NCBI GenBank assembly: GCA_024636555.1
Contig: JAGXGW010000061.1
Span: forward strand, 150,917 to 214,916
Origin: Paracoccaceae bacterium
GTDB lineage: Bacteria; Pseudomonadota; Alphaproteobacteria; Rhodobacterales; Rhodobacteraceae
Direction of reading: 5' to 3'
DNA length: 64,000 bases
Part shown: in pieces, positions 25,264-35,311 of the stretch
How positions within the stretch are numbered: position 1 is the first letter of the stretch
Layout: each line of letters starts with the position of its first letter
Program-made: the position numbers and the translations under genes
The notes under the pieces: model-generated
What the model saw: the letters and a program-made list of their open reading frames with translations, nothing else
Told to the model about the DNA's origin: nothing
Databases searched by the model: none

Positions 25264-26306
25264 GGGACGGTGCGGGCGCAGGCATCCGCTACCCATGGGA
25301 GGCACCGCCCGAGAATGGTCAGGCGATCGAGGTTGCCGAAGGTGTCCTATGGATCAGGTTGCCGCTGCCGATGGCGCTGGACCACGTCAATATCTACGCA
25401 CTGGACGAGGGCGATCACTGGAGCATCGTCGATACCGGATTCCATTCGCGCAAATCCGTGGCGATCTGGGAGGCGCTGCTGGCCGGAGTGCTGGGCGGCA
25501 AGCCCGTTGGAAGGGTGATCCTGACGCATCATCATCCTGACCATGTGGGCATGGCGGGCTGGCTGATGGAGCATCAGGGGGCCACGCTGTGGACGACGCG
25601 CACGGCCTTTCTGATGGCGCGTATGTTGATCCTCGATGTCGAGGAAAAGCCCAGCCCGCAAGCCTTGACCTATTGGCAAAGCGCCGGGATGGACCCGGAG
25701 ATCTATGCCAAACGCGCGGCGGAACGACCCTTCAACTTTGCCGATATCGCCTATCCCTTGCCGGTCGGCTATACGCGGCTGCAACAGGACGATGTGCTCC
25801 GCGCCGGCGGGCGCGACTGGGATGTACATATCGGGGCGGGCCATGCGCCGGAGCATCTGACTCTGTGGAGCCGCGACTGCAATCTTGTGCTGTCGGGCGA
25901 TCAGATCCTGTCATCGATCAGCCCCAATATCGGCGTCTATCCCGCAGAGCCGGAAGCCGATCCGCTGGCCGATTGGCTCGAGGCCTGCGAGCGCTTGTCA
26001 GGCCTTGCGCGCGAGGATCATCTGGTGCTGGGCGGGCACAAGCTGCCCTTTACCGGATTGCCGTTCCGCATGCGCCAACTGATCGAGAACCACCATGGCG
26101 CGCTGCGCCGCCTGCTTTCGCATCTGAAACAACCCTGCACCGCGGCGGAGTGTTTCGCGCCGCTGTTCAAGCGCAAGATCGATGCCGGAACCTATGGTCT
26201 GGCGCTGGTCGAATCGGTGGCGCATCTGAATCATCTGCACAAACTGGGGCAGGTGTCGCGCGTCAGGCGTGCGGACGGGGCGTGGCTCTGGCAAACGCAG
26301 CACTGA
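25260..26306 (+). CDS. Metallo-beta-lactamase-fold hydrolase
   Basis: 348 residues from a GTG that overlaps the dehydrogenase stop by four bases; a much longer in-frame opening upstream is only the shadow of that gene. The metal-binding motif THHHPDHVGMAGW (about residues 90-102), a later His in GAGHAPEHLTLW and the Asp in LSGDQIL are in the right order for a binuclear zinc hydrolase of the glyoxalase II/thioesterase-like branch. Coupling to an acyl-CoA dehydrogenase suggests a thioester or lactone substrate; that is inference. Confidence 0.88.
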   Translation: MRDGAGAGIRYPWEAPPENGQAIEVAEGVLWIRLPLPMALDHVNIYALDEGDHWSIVDTGFHSRKSVAIWEALLAGVLGGKPVGRVILTHHHPDHVGMAGWLMEHQGATLWTTRTAFLMARMLILDVEEKPSPQALTYWQSAGMDPEIYAKRAAERPFNFADIAYPLPVGYTRLQQDDVLRAGGRDWDVHIGAGHAPEHLTLWSRDCNLVLSGDQILSSISPNIGVYPAEPEADPLADWLEACERLSGLAREDHLVLGGHKLPFTGLPFRMRQLIENHHGALRRLLSHLKQPCTAAECFAPLFKRKIDAGTYGLALVESVAHLNHLHKLGQVSRVRRADGAWLWQTQH

Positions 26307-26440
26307 GAAACGCGACTTGGAAAATAGGTAAAAATCATGTGTCTGCGGTGTTTTGACTGGATGACAGGGATGCCGCAATGCGATATGCGGTCTGTGAATT
26401 TGTGTCTGACGGCACGCGTTTGCTGAGAAGGAATATTCCG

Positions 26441-26575
26441 ATGGCCGAGAACAAGCATGGCGAAATGGACACGACGCAACAGGAAAAGACCTTTGAGGGT
26501 TTTGTCCGTGTTTCCGTGTGGGGCGTTGTCGTGAGTATCGGCATCCTTCTGTTTCTGGCGCTGTTCAACAGTTGA
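26441..26575 (+). CDS. aa3-type cytochrome c oxidase subunit IV (small)
   Basis: 44 residues: a short polar N-terminus MAENKHGEMDTTQQEKTF and one transmembrane helix (about 23-42), the pattern of the bacterial aa3 oxidase subunit IV family known from Paracoccus and Rhodobacter. AGAAGGA lies about eight bases upstream of the ATG; the longer in-frame opening before it is not conserved-looking. It adds a single helix to the oxidase complex in the inner membrane. The other oxidase genes are not nearby. Confidence 0.88.
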   Translation: MAENKHGEMDTTQQEKTFEGFVRVSVWGVVVSIGILLFLALFNS

Positions 26576-26613
26576 TCATCACAGGCCAGCGCGGTTGCGG
26601 TAAAGGGTAGCTG

Positions 26614-27291
26614 ATGCATTTGTCACGCTTCGTGCTGGCTGTCATGGTTCTGACAGGCCTCTCTGCCTGTGCGCCCAAGCCCGAACCCTCCCAGTCCATG
26701 CCCGATGCGGAGATCGCGGCGGCGGCCTATCGCCACGATGGCTCGCCCAAGCTGACATTGTTCACAATGATCAACAACGCCAACGGGTCAGGCGCGCATA
26801 CCTCGCTCATGGTCAACGGCAGCCAGCGGGTGATTTTCGATCCGGCAGGGTCGTTCCGGCATCCGCGGATTGCCGCGAAAAACGACATTGTTTTCGGTGT
26901 GACGCCGATGATGGCCGACACCTACACGCGCTTCCATGCGCGCGAGACATTCCATGTGATCGTTCAGGAGGTCGACGTCAGCGCAGAGGTGGCGGAGGAT
27001 ATCCTGCGTCGTGTGCTGGCGACGGGGCCTGTGCCAAAGGCGCAATGCGCGCTGAGCACCTCGACGATCCTTGGTGATGTACCGGGGCTGGGCGGGCCGA
27101 TCCGCAAGACATGGTTCCCCAAGAACCTGGCCGGTCAGTTCGGACGTCTGCCCGGCGCCACCACCGAAAAGCTTTACGAGTACGACGATGCGGACCGTTT
27201 CAAGGCGCTCGAAGCATTCGATGCGGATCGCGTCAGAGCGTCCCGCGCCGCATCGGAAGAGACGCCGTCCACGGCGGCTCTGTTCGATTAG
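26614..27291 (+). CDS. Lipoprotein, possibly a circularly permuted papain-like (NlpC/P60-type) fold
   Basis: 225 residues with a signal peptide and lipobox LSAC (Cys19). After it, GSGAHTSLMVNG (His about residue 62) is followed about 80 residues later by KAQCALSTSTIL (Cys about 144). A His strand before a Cys helix is the order seen in permuted NlpC/P60 proteins such as YiiX, so a hydrolase or transferase fold is possible; this is a weak inference from motif order. It follows the oxidase subunit IV gene by 38 bases. No named family is recognised with confidence. Confidence 0.7.
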   Translation: MHLSRFVLAVMVLTGLSACAPKPEPSQSMPDAEIAAAAYRHDGSPKLTLFTMINNANGSGAHTSLMVNGSQRVIFDPAGSFRHPRIAAKNDIVFGVTPMMADTYTRFHARETFHVIVQEVDVSAEVAEDILRRVLATGPVPKAQCALSTSTILGDVPGLGGPIRKTWFPKNLAGQFGRLPGATTEKLYEYDDADRFKALEAFDADRVRASRAASEETPSTAALFD

Positions 27292-27308
27292 AGTGTTCGC
27301 CACCTGAC
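27292..27308 (+). repeat. 17-bp direct repeat, copy 1
   Basis: AGTGTTCGCCACCTGAC begins directly at the stop codon of the lipoprotein gene; an identical 17-mer begins at the mobB stop codon (29849) in the same orientation. Confidence 0.75.
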
Positions 27309-27382
27309 GACAGGTTCCCGCGTCATGGCGATGGGGTCGCGACAAGCAGCTATGTGGGACATTTCCGCCGTTCAAGTCTGCT

Positions 27383-27429
27383 CACGCGCGGAACAAGGCG
27401 CGAAGCGCCGCCGCGCATCGCCGGGCCGC
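27383..27429 (+). repeat. 47-bp palindromic-core repeat, copy A
   Basis: Starts CACGCGCGGAACAAGGCGC and contains an internal GGCGC-GAA-GCGCC hairpin. The reverse complement of 29895-29941 matches at 46 of 47 positions, differing at position 20. This looks like a REP-type intergenic element rather than an insertion sequence end, because no transposase lies between the copies. Confidence 0.8.
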
Positions 27430-27612
27430 GCCCCCCGGCACGGCGATTTGGCAGATGCAGTCGCAGGTCTAAAGGTCAAGCGGATTTGGCAGGCATAAAC
27501 TGCCATACCGGAAAATGGCATCGCCGCACCACGGCCCCGCGCTGCACGGCTCGTTGACCCTGCGCTCAGGGCGCTAGGCAGAGACAGGATATCTTGTATC
27601 CGGTGGCGAGCA

Positions 27613-27951
27613 CTAACCCAAAAGGTACAGCATCAGATAAAGCATGCCCGCGCCGCTGAAAATCGCGGCCAGCACGTTCTTGGTGGCATAGCCCACGGCC
27701 AGCGTGGTCAGCGCTGCCGCAAGGCGCGGCATGTCCAGAACGCCACCCGTGGCCGTCGGCCAGACCACCAGCGGCGCGACCAGCCCCGGCAGCACCGCCA
27801 CGGCGGTGTAGCGCAGGTGGCGCATCACCCAGTCGGGCATCGGGCGGTCCCCGATCAGCCCCAGAAAGATGAAGCGCAGGCCGAAACTGCCCAGACCCAG
27901 CAGGATGATCACGGTCCAGAGCGTACCTTTGGCAATGGCTGGATCGGTCAT
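27613..27951 (-). CDS. azlD: AzlD family branched-chain amino acid transport protein
   Basis: 112 residues with three to four hydrophobic helices; MTDPAIAKGTLWTVIILLG at the start and VGYATKNVLAAIFSGAGMLY at the end fit the AzlD family. The ATG overlaps the azlC stop by four bases. AzlD is the small partner of AzlC in export of branched-chain amino acids at the inner membrane. The gene ends next to the repeat-bearing gap. Confidence 0.88.
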   Translation of the reverse strand: MTDPAIAKGTLWTVIILLGLGSFGLRFIFLGLIGDRPMPDWVMRHLRYTAVAVLPGLVAPLVVWPTATGGVLDMPRLAAALTTLAVGYATKNVLAAIFSGAGMLYLMLYLLG

Positions 27952-28661
27952 GTCTGCGCCCTCCGGCTCGTCCACAGCTCGACCTGTGCGCCGACGACCA
28001 TGCCGCCGATCCCCGCGATGATCAGGCCAAGGTTGAAGGGCACGAAGACGAAGAGCAGCGCCAGAATGACCGAGGCTGTCGCGGCAGCGATATGGGCCAG
28101 CGTCCGCAGCGCCGGGGCGATCATCGCGATGAAGGTGATGGGCACGGCGAAATCCAGCGCCAGCCCGGCGGGCATGGCACTGCCGATCAACGCGCCGACC
28201 ACGGTCATCGCATACCAGACCGGGATCACAGGGGTGACGGCGCCGAAATAGAAGGCCATCTTCTGCGCGGGCGTCCAGTCGTGGTTGCGCTCGTAGGCGA
28301 GGATCGAGCAGGCATAGGACTGGTCCACCATCATATAGGCGGCCAGTGCCCGCTGCCAGACCGGCGTCGCCCCCAGATGCGGCGTCAGGGATGCGGAATA
28401 CATCGCCATCCGCAGGTTGACGGCGAGCGCCGAGGCCAGCACGATCACGGTGGGCGCATTTTCCTGCATCAGTTGCAGGGCGGTGAACTGTGCCGCTCCG
28501 GCGATGACGACAATCGAAAAAGCCAGTGTTTCCCACACGTTCAACCCGGCCTCGGTGGCAACAACACCAAACAGCAGCGCAAAAGGCGCGACAACCAGAA
28601 TAAAGGGCGCGCCGTCGCGCACGCCCTTCCAATAGGCGGAATTGGTGGTGGAGACAGTCAT
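27948..28661 (-). CDS. azlC: AzlC family branched-chain amino acid exporter
   Basis: 237 residues, polytopic, with the AzlC hallmark region FGVVATEAGLNVWETLAFS followed by AGAAQFTALQLM (about residues 32-65) and VNLRMAMYSASLTPHL. It pairs with AzlD, encoded downstream with an ATGA overlap. It is divergent from mobA with 59 bases between the starts. Substrate specificity beyond small amino acids is not determinable here. Confidence 0.92.
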   Translation of the reverse strand: MTVSTTNSAYWKGVRDGAPFILVVAPFALLFGVVATEAGLNVWETLAFSIVVIAGAAQFTALQLMQENAPTVIVLASALAVNLRMAMYSASLTPHLGATPVWQRALAAYMMVDQSYACSILAYERNHDWTPAQKMAFYFGAVTPVIPVWYAMTVVGALIGSAMPAGLALDFAVPITFIAMIAPALRTLAHIAAATASVILALLFVFVPFNLGLIIAGIGGMVVGAQVELWTSRRAQT

Positions 28662-28720
28662 CTTGTGCCTTTAGTACCAAGGGGTGAGACACCCCTAAGC
28701 GGTGGCATGAGGAGATTCAA

Positions 28721-29332
28721 TTGCCGATAGATCAGGTGGCAGGCGTGATCCTTGCCGGAGGGCAGGCGACCCGTATGGGCGGCGGGGACAAATGCCTGCT
28801 TTCGCTGGGTGGCGATGAAACCCTGCTGGAGCATATTGTCAGCCGGATCAGCCCGCAGGTTGCCTGTCTGGCGCTGAACGCCAATGGTGATCCGTCCCGC
28901 TTTGCCGCGTCAACCCTGCCGGTTCTGCCGGATACGGTCACGGATGCAGGCCCTTTGGCGGGCGTTCTCGCAGCGATGCGCTGGGCGCAGGCACAGGGCT
29001 ACGGTGCCGTCGTGACCGTGGCGGGTGATACGCCTTTCTTTCCCGCCGATCTGGTGGCGCGTCTGGCCGAAAGCCGTGCGGGACAGCGCGTGGCAATGGC
29101 CGCGACCGACAGGCCGCATCCGGTCTTTGCCTTGTGGGATGTGTCGCTTGCGCGGGCTTTGGCGCAGGCCTTGGACAGTGGCACGCGCCGTGTCGCGGCA
29201 TTTGCCGAGGCGCAGGGCGCGGTGACGGTCAGGTTTCCGCAGGCAGGCGCGCTGGACCCGTTTTTCAACATCAATACGCCGGACGATCTGGCGCAGGTGC
29301 AGCAGCTTTATCGCAAAAGGCAGGGTTCATGA
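28721..29332 (+). CDS. mobA: Molybdenum cofactor guanylyltransferase
   Basis: 203 residues from a TTG at 28721 supported by TGAGGAGA seven to ten bases upstream. The nucleotidyltransferase loop LAGGQATRMGGGDKCLL (about residues 11-27) and VAGDTPFFP (about 102-110) bind GTP. MobA converts Mo-molybdopterin to the MGD form used by DMSO-reductase-family enzymes such as nitrate, formate or TMAO enzymes. The stop overlaps mobB (ATGA). Confidence 0.94.
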   Translation: MPIDQVAGVILAGGQATRMGGGDKCLLSLGGDETLLEHIVSRISPQVACLALNANGDPSRFAASTLPVLPDTVTDAGPLAGVLAAMRWAQAQGYGAVVTVAGDTPFFPADLVARLAESRAGQRVAMAATDRPHPVFALWDVSLARALAQALDSGTRRVAAFAEAQGAVTVRFPQAGALDPFFNINTPDDLAQVQQLYRKRQGS

Positions 29333-29850
29333 GGGTTTACGGCGTCATCGGCTGGAAGAATTCCGGCAAGACCGGATTGATGGAGCGCCTGATCGCGGAA
29401 TGCCGCGGGCGTGGATTGACCGTGTCCAGTATCAAACATGCGCATCATGCCTTTGATATCGACCAGCCCGGCAAGGACAGTTTCCGCCATCGGCAGGCAG
29501 GGGCGGGCGAGGTGCTGCTGGCCTCGCGTCATCGCTGGGTGCTGATGCATGAGAACGACCCCGCGACAGAGCCGCCGCTGGCGGAGCTTCTGGCGCGGCT
29601 GTCGCCCGTCGATCTGGTACTGGTCGAGGGCTACAAACGCGACAGCCATCCCAAGATCGAGGCGCATCGCGCAGCCACCGGGCAAAGGCTTGTGGCGCTG
29701 GATGATCCGACCGTGCGCGCGGGGGCGAGCGATGTGGCACAAGGCCTGCCGGAACAGGGCTGGCACGGCACCGGATTCGATCTGGACGATACCGCAGGCG
29801 TGGCGGATTTCATCCTGTCCGATCTGGGTCTGGGATCGGGTCGGGGCTAG
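29329..29850 (+). CDS. mobB: Molybdopterin-guanine dinucleotide biosynthesis protein B
   Basis: 173 residues starting at the ATG that overlaps the mobA stop. The P-loop GWKNSGKTGLMERLI (residues 8-22), the IKHAHHAFDIDQPGKDS motif and VLVEGYKRDSHPKIE are typical of the MobB GTPase, an accessory factor of MobA. Together with moaD, moaE and moaB in this window it shows a substantial Moco pathway. Confidence 0.94.
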   Translation: MRVYGVIGWKNSGKTGLMERLIAECRGRGLTVSSIKHAHHAFDIDQPGKDSFRHRQAGAGEVLLASRHRWVLMHENDPATEPPLAELLARLSPVDLVLVEGYKRDSHPKIEAHRAATGQRLVALDDPTVRAGASDVAQGLPEQGWHGTGFDLDDTAGVADFILSDLGLGSGRG

Positions 29851-29865
29851 TGTTCGCCACCTGAC
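29849..29865 (+). repeat. 17-bp direct repeat, copy 2
   Basis: Identical to 27292-27308 and likewise overlapping a TAG stop codon, here that of mobB. About 30 bases later the second 47-bp copy begins. Confidence 0.75.
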
Positions 29866-29894
29866 ACAAGATGCCCTATGACGGCCCGCAGTGG

Positions 29895-29941
29895 GCGGCC
29901 CGGCGATGCGCGGCGGCGCTTTGCGCCTTGTTCCGCGCGTG
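29895..29941 (-). repeat. 47-bp palindromic-core repeat, copy B (inverted)
   Basis: Reverse complement of copy A at 27383 with one difference. It is followed by AAGCGTCC-ACGTGGGACGCTT, an imperfect dyad. The two copies lie about 2.5 kb apart around azlD, azlC, mobA and mobB. Confidence 0.8.
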
Positions 29942-29993
29942 GCAAGCGTCCACGTGGGACGCTTTCGTGATGGGGCGGCGCTAGCGCGACCCG

Positions 29994-31010
29994 CTAGTCA
30001 AAGATCCCCGCCACGCGGCCCAGCAGCATGAACGCGCGGGCGGTGCGTGTGTTGGACAGATCGGAGATTTCGGCATCGGTCGCCTCGGCTTCGAAAGCGG
30101 CGAATATCTTGTCGAAACGGCGCAGGAAGTGATGCGCCGCATCGCGGAAGATCGGGTCCTGCTTCATCCGCCCCGCCGTCAGCGCCAGCGACGAACGGTC
30201 GCGGATACCGCCCAAAGCGGCAATGGCGCGGCCCCGCTCGCCACCTGCAAAGCGTCGCCAGATTTCAGGGCGGGCCATATCGGGGCGCAGATCGTCCATG
30301 TAGATGCCATCCTGCGACAGCAGCGTGAGCACATCCTGACTGGCCTGCACAAGCTGTGCCGCCTGACGGTCCCGAAGGGCCTTTCGTAGCGCGGCAAAGC
30401 CTTCCTCATCCTCTGCTGTTTCGGGAAAGTTCATCGCGCGGATGAAATCCTCCCGCGACAGGGGCGGACCCATCTCCTCGGCGGGTGTGCCAAGGGGCAG
30501 GGCGGCCTGATGCTCGGCACCCGATTGCGCGGGAGCCTCCGGCTTGGGGCGCATCGGTGTTGCTTGCGGGCGGATGGAGGTGAACTTGGCCAGCGCTGTC
30601 TCGGTTTTGCGCGTGGCGGCAGCAATTTCGTCGAGTTTGCGGGCGACAGAGGGCTCCGAGGACAATGCCCGGCCCTGCGACTGCGACACATAGGCATGGC
30701 GAATCGCGTCGATCGCGGCCTGCAGGCGCTGGCTTTCCTCGCGCATGATGCGGCTGGCGCGGGCGGCCGTAGCGCCCACCCAGATCATGGCCACCGGCAT
30801 GAAGATGGCCAAAACCGTCATCATAAACCGCAGCGCACCGCTGTCATCGGTGCTTTGGCTCGCAGGGGTGAACAGGAAAAACAGCCCGCACCCCAGCAAC
30901 CACAGCAGCGACAGTGCGATGGCAATCACTTCGATCGACGTCATCTGCGATGACCGCGTGCGGTCATAAATCCCCGGCGGAGTGGAATTGCCGTCCTGTT
31001 TGCCGACCAT
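29994..31010 (-). CDS. Conserved hypothetical membrane protein with coiled coil
   Basis: 338 residues from ATG 31010; an ATG at 30944 (MTSIEVIAIAL) is an equally plausible start. Two hydrophobic helices (about residues 27-45 and 61-80) are followed by a helical region with a probable coiled coil (SRIMREESQRLQAAIDAIRH) and a soluble helical domain up to the C-terminus. The start lies 28 bases after the greA stop. No named family is recognised. It might be membrane-tethered scaffolding; no function is assigned. Confidence 0.75.
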   Translation of the reverse strand: MVGKQDGNSTPPGIYDRTRSSQMTSIEVIAIALSLLWLLGCGLFFLFTPASQSTDDSGALRFMMTVLAIFMPVAMIWVGATAARASRIMREESQRLQAAIDAIRHAYVSQSQGRALSSEPSVARKLDEIAAATRKTETALAKFTSIRPQATPMRPKPEAPAQSGAEHQAALPLGTPAEEMGPPLSREDFIRAMNFPETAEDEEGFAALRKALRDRQAAQLVQASQDVLTLLSQDGIYMDDLRPDMARPEIWRRFAGGERGRAIAALGGIRDRSSLALTAGRMKQDPIFRDAAHHFLRRFDKIFAAFEAEATDAEISDLSNTRTARAFMLLGRVAGIFD

Positions 31011-31037
31011 GGGCCTGATTTTCCCGTTCAAGAAGGC

Positions 31038-31508
31038 TTAAACATACGAGATTTTGAGAATTTCGTAAGACTTCTCTCCACCCGGTGTGCGTACCTCGAC
31101 GGAATCACCCTCTTCCTTGCCGATCAGCGCGCGCGCGATGGGCGATCTAATGTTCAACAGGCCTTTTTCGATGCTGGCCTCGTGCTCTCCCACGATCTGC
31201 CATGTCTTTTCTTCCTCGGTATCCTCGTCCACTAGCGTCACGGTGGCACCGAACTTGATCGCACCGGACAGGGATTTCGGGTCGATTACCTCGGCCAGAG
31301 AAATGACGCCTTCGAGTTCCTTGATGCGCCCCTCGATGAAGGACTGTTTCTCGCGGGCGGAATGATACTCGGCATTCTCCGACAGGTCGCCGTGCTCGCG
31401 TGCCTCGGCAATGGCCTTGATGATCGCGGGGCGTTCGACGGATTTCAACTGTTTAAGCTCGATTTCCAGCGCAGAATGCCCGGCGCGGGTCATAGGTATT
31501 TTTTCCAT
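31038..31508 (-). CDS. greA: Transcription elongation factor GreA
   Basis: 156 residues from ATG 31508 ([18 protein letters not shown]). The N-terminal coiled coil with the acidic tip [17 protein letters not shown] (about residues 40-56) inserts into the RNA polymerase secondary channel to stimulate transcript cleavage, and the C-terminal FKBP-like domain holds [24 protein letters not shown]. The 144-base open frame upstream is not part of the protein. It is divergent from ETF-QO. Confidence 0.96.
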   Translation of the reverse strand: MEKIPMTRAGHSALEIELKQLKSVERPAIIKAIAEAREHGDLSENAEYHSAREKQSFIEGRIKELEGVISLAEVIDPKSLSGAIKFGATVTLVDEDTEEEKTWQIVGEHEASIEKGLLNIRSPIARALIGKEEGDSVEVRTPGGEKSYEILKISYV

Positions 31509-31617
31509 CAACGGGTTCCGTATTCTTGAGCTGTGGGAAGGTGGCCGGTTTGAAATCAGGTTTTGGTGCGCTACACCCTGCCCTAGGCGATACAAGCTTT
31601 GCAATAGGAGAAGGCAG

Positions 31618-31675
31618 GTTGCGGCGCAACAACCCCAAACCGGTTTGCGCAACCTTTCAACGCTCTATAACGTTG
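31618..31675. promoter_or_regulatory. Cluster of GTTG/CAAC dyads between greA and ETF-QO
   Basis: Three small dyads lie in the 248-base divergent gap: GTTGC-GGC-GCAAC (31618-31630), TTGCGCAA (31645-31652) and CAACG-CTCTATAA-CGTTG (31658-31675). The last encloses TATAAC, which could be a -10 box for ETF-QO. An operator role is inferred only from symmetry and position. Confidence 0.4.
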
Positions 31676-31756
31676 TGTCGCAATTGACGCCCGATGCTGC
31701 GGCGCGGTAACCATCGCAGCAACAATATTGCGCGCACTTTAAAAAAGAGGCCAGCC

Positions 31757-33406
<1,650 letters not shown>

Positions 33407-33592
33407 TCGCGGGGCAAACAGGCACCCTGCACGGTGAAGCGGCGCAAACCTGATCATTTTCCCGCGATCTGGGCGGGGAAACGGCACCTCGCATTGCACT
33501 TATGCGCGGAAGCGCTAGGGTCGGTTTTGTGTTTGAGGAACCGTGGATCAATCTGCGGCATCGGGCACGGGTATCTGGCAGGAGGACGTGCA

Positions 33593-35311
33593 GTGGCGGG
33601 CAGATATGTGGCAGGGCGCGCAACGATTGTTGCACTATGTGCAAGCTTGTTGGGGGCCGGACTGTCGGCACCTCTCGCGGCTGCGCCCAATACCGGCGCC
33701 TACTTGGCAGCGCGTCAGGCCATCATCATGGGCGATTACAAGGCGGCGGCTGACAATTTCACCCGCGCCCTGACACGCGATCCCGGCAACCCGATGTTGC
33801 TGGAGAACGCGGTTTTGTCATTTCTGTCACTCGGCGATCTGGATCGCGCGCTGCCCATTGCACAAAGGATGGAGGCCGATGGCGTGCAAAGTCAGGCCGC
33901 CAGCATGGTGCTGACGGCGGCCGAGGTGCTGGCCGGTGACTTTGACAGCATTCTGACGCGCATGGCCGAAGAGCGAGGAATGGGGCCGCTGGTCGATGGT
34001 TTGACCATTCCCTGGGCCTATATGGGCAAGGGCGAGGTTGCCGCCGCACTGGCCGCCTTCGACAGGCTGGCCGAGCAAAGCGACCTCGGGCCTTTCGCCT
34101 ATTACAACAAGGCGCTGGCACTTGCGCTCGTCGGAGATTTCGAGGCTGCCGAAGCCCTGTTCGCGGCCGAAGCGGGCGGTCCGTTGCAAATGACCCGGCG
34201 TGCGGCCATCGCGCGGGCGCAGATCTTGAGCCAGCTTGACCGCGACGAAGACGCGGTGAAAATGCTTGACCAGATGTTCGGCTCCGATCTTGATCCCGCT
34301 CTGGCCGCGCTTCGCACAGCGCTGACCGAGGGTACGTTGCTGCCCTTCGATCTGATCACCACGCCTGCCGATGGCATTGCCGAGGTGTTCCACGTTGTCG
34401 CGACCTTCCTGCGGCGCGAGGCGGGCGATGAGTACACCTTGCTGTTTTCGCGGGTCGCGGAACATCTGCGCCGGGATCACACCGATACGATTTTGCTGAG
34501 CGCAACCCTGCTGGAATCGATGGATCGGCTTGAACTGGCGGCGGCCACCTATGCAAAGGTGCCGCGCGAGGATCCATCCTTCCATGCCGCAGAACTGGGC
34601 CGCGCCGAGGCGATGCGCAAACTCGACCGTGTGGAAACCGCAGAGGAGGTGTTGACACAACTGTCCCGCACCCACAGTTCCTTGCCGATTGTGCATGTGA
34701 GCCTTGGCGATCTGATGCGTCAGTTGGAACGGTTCGACGATGCGGTGCGTGCCTATGACAAGGCGCTTGCGCTGTATGACGGGCCGGAAGCCAACCAGTG
34801 GTTCATCTATTATGCCCGCGCCATCTCCTACGAGCGGCAAAACAACTGGCCCGAGGCCGAGGCGGACTTTCGCATGGCGCTGGAGCTCAATCCCGATCAG
34901 CCGCAGGTGCTGAACTATCTGGGCTATTCGCTGGTGGAACAGAAGGTGAAGCTTGACGAGGCGCTGGATATGATCGAGCGCGCGGTCGGCGCCCGTCCCG
35001 ACAGTGGCTATATCGTCGACAGCCTCGGATGGGTCCTCTACCGGTTGGGTCGTTACGAGGAAGCCATCATCCATATGGAGCGCGCCGCCGAGCTGATGCC
35101 GGTGGACCCGATCGTGAACGACCATCTGGGCGATGTTCTCTGGGCGGTCGGGCGCACCCGCGAGGCGCAGTTCCAATGGACGCGCGCGCTGTCCTTCGAT
35201 CCCGAAGACAAGGACGCGGCCCGCATCCGTCGCAAGCTGGAAGTCGGGCTGGACGTCGTGCTGGAAGAAGAAGGCGCGCAACCTCTGTCACAGGTCGCCA
35301 ATGGCAACTGA
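33593..35311 (+). CDS. Secreted tetratricopeptide-repeat protein
   Basis: 572 residues from a GTG at 33593 with GGAGG eight bases upstream; it starts a signal peptide ([22 protein letters not shown]). The mature part is a chain of TPR-like helix pairs (e.g. [21 protein letters not shown], spread over about residues 47-68, and [23 protein letters not shown] near 425-447). It is probably a periplasmic or outer-membrane-associated scaffold. The stop overlaps the ispE start by 11 bases. Partners are unknown. Confidence 0.88.
   Translation: MAGRYVAGRATIVALCASLLGAGLSAPLAAAPNTGAYLAARQAIIMGDYKAAADNFTRALTRDPGNPMLLENAVLSFLSLGDLDRALPIAQRMEADGVQSQAASMVLTAAEVLAGDFDSILTRMAEERGMGPLVDGLTIPWAYMGKGEVAAALAAFDRLAEQSDLGPFAYYNKALALALVGDFEAAEALFAAEAGGPLQMTRRAAIARAQILSQLDRDEDAVKMLDQMFGSDLDPALAALRTALTEGTLLPFDLITTPADGIAEVFHVVATFLRREAGDEYTLLFSRVAEHLRRDHTDTILLSATLLESMDRLELAAATYAKVPREDPSFHAAELGRAEAMRKLDRVETAEEVLTQLSRTHSSLPIVHVSLGDLMRQLERFDDAVRAYDKALALYDGPEANQWFIYYARAISYERQNNWPEAEADFRMALELNPDQPQVLNYLGYSLVEQKVKLDEALDMIERAVGARPDSGYIVDSLGWVLYRLGRYEEAIIHMERAAELMPVDPIVNDHLGDVLWAVGRTREAQFQWTRALSFDPEDKDAARIRRKLEVGLDVVLEEEGAQPLSQVANGN

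Larger units (their letters stand above)
27292..27612. other. 321-bp gene-free region with repeat elements
   Basis: No convincing coding sequence is visible. The region holds one copy each of a 17-bp direct repeat (27292) and a 47-bp repeat (27383) that recur beyond mobB, a TGCCAT...ATGGCA hairpin around 27500-27520, and GGATA-TCTTG-TATCC at 27587-27601, just past the azlD stop on the minus strand. No tRNA-like or transposase remnant is recognised. Confidence 0.6.

Noticed and set aside
27292..29941. Insertion sequence or composite transposon around azlDC-mobAB
   Set aside because: Inverted repeats exist but there is no transposase or remnant, the 17-bp repeats are direct and sit at stop codons rather than outside the inverted copies, and the inner genes are ordinary.
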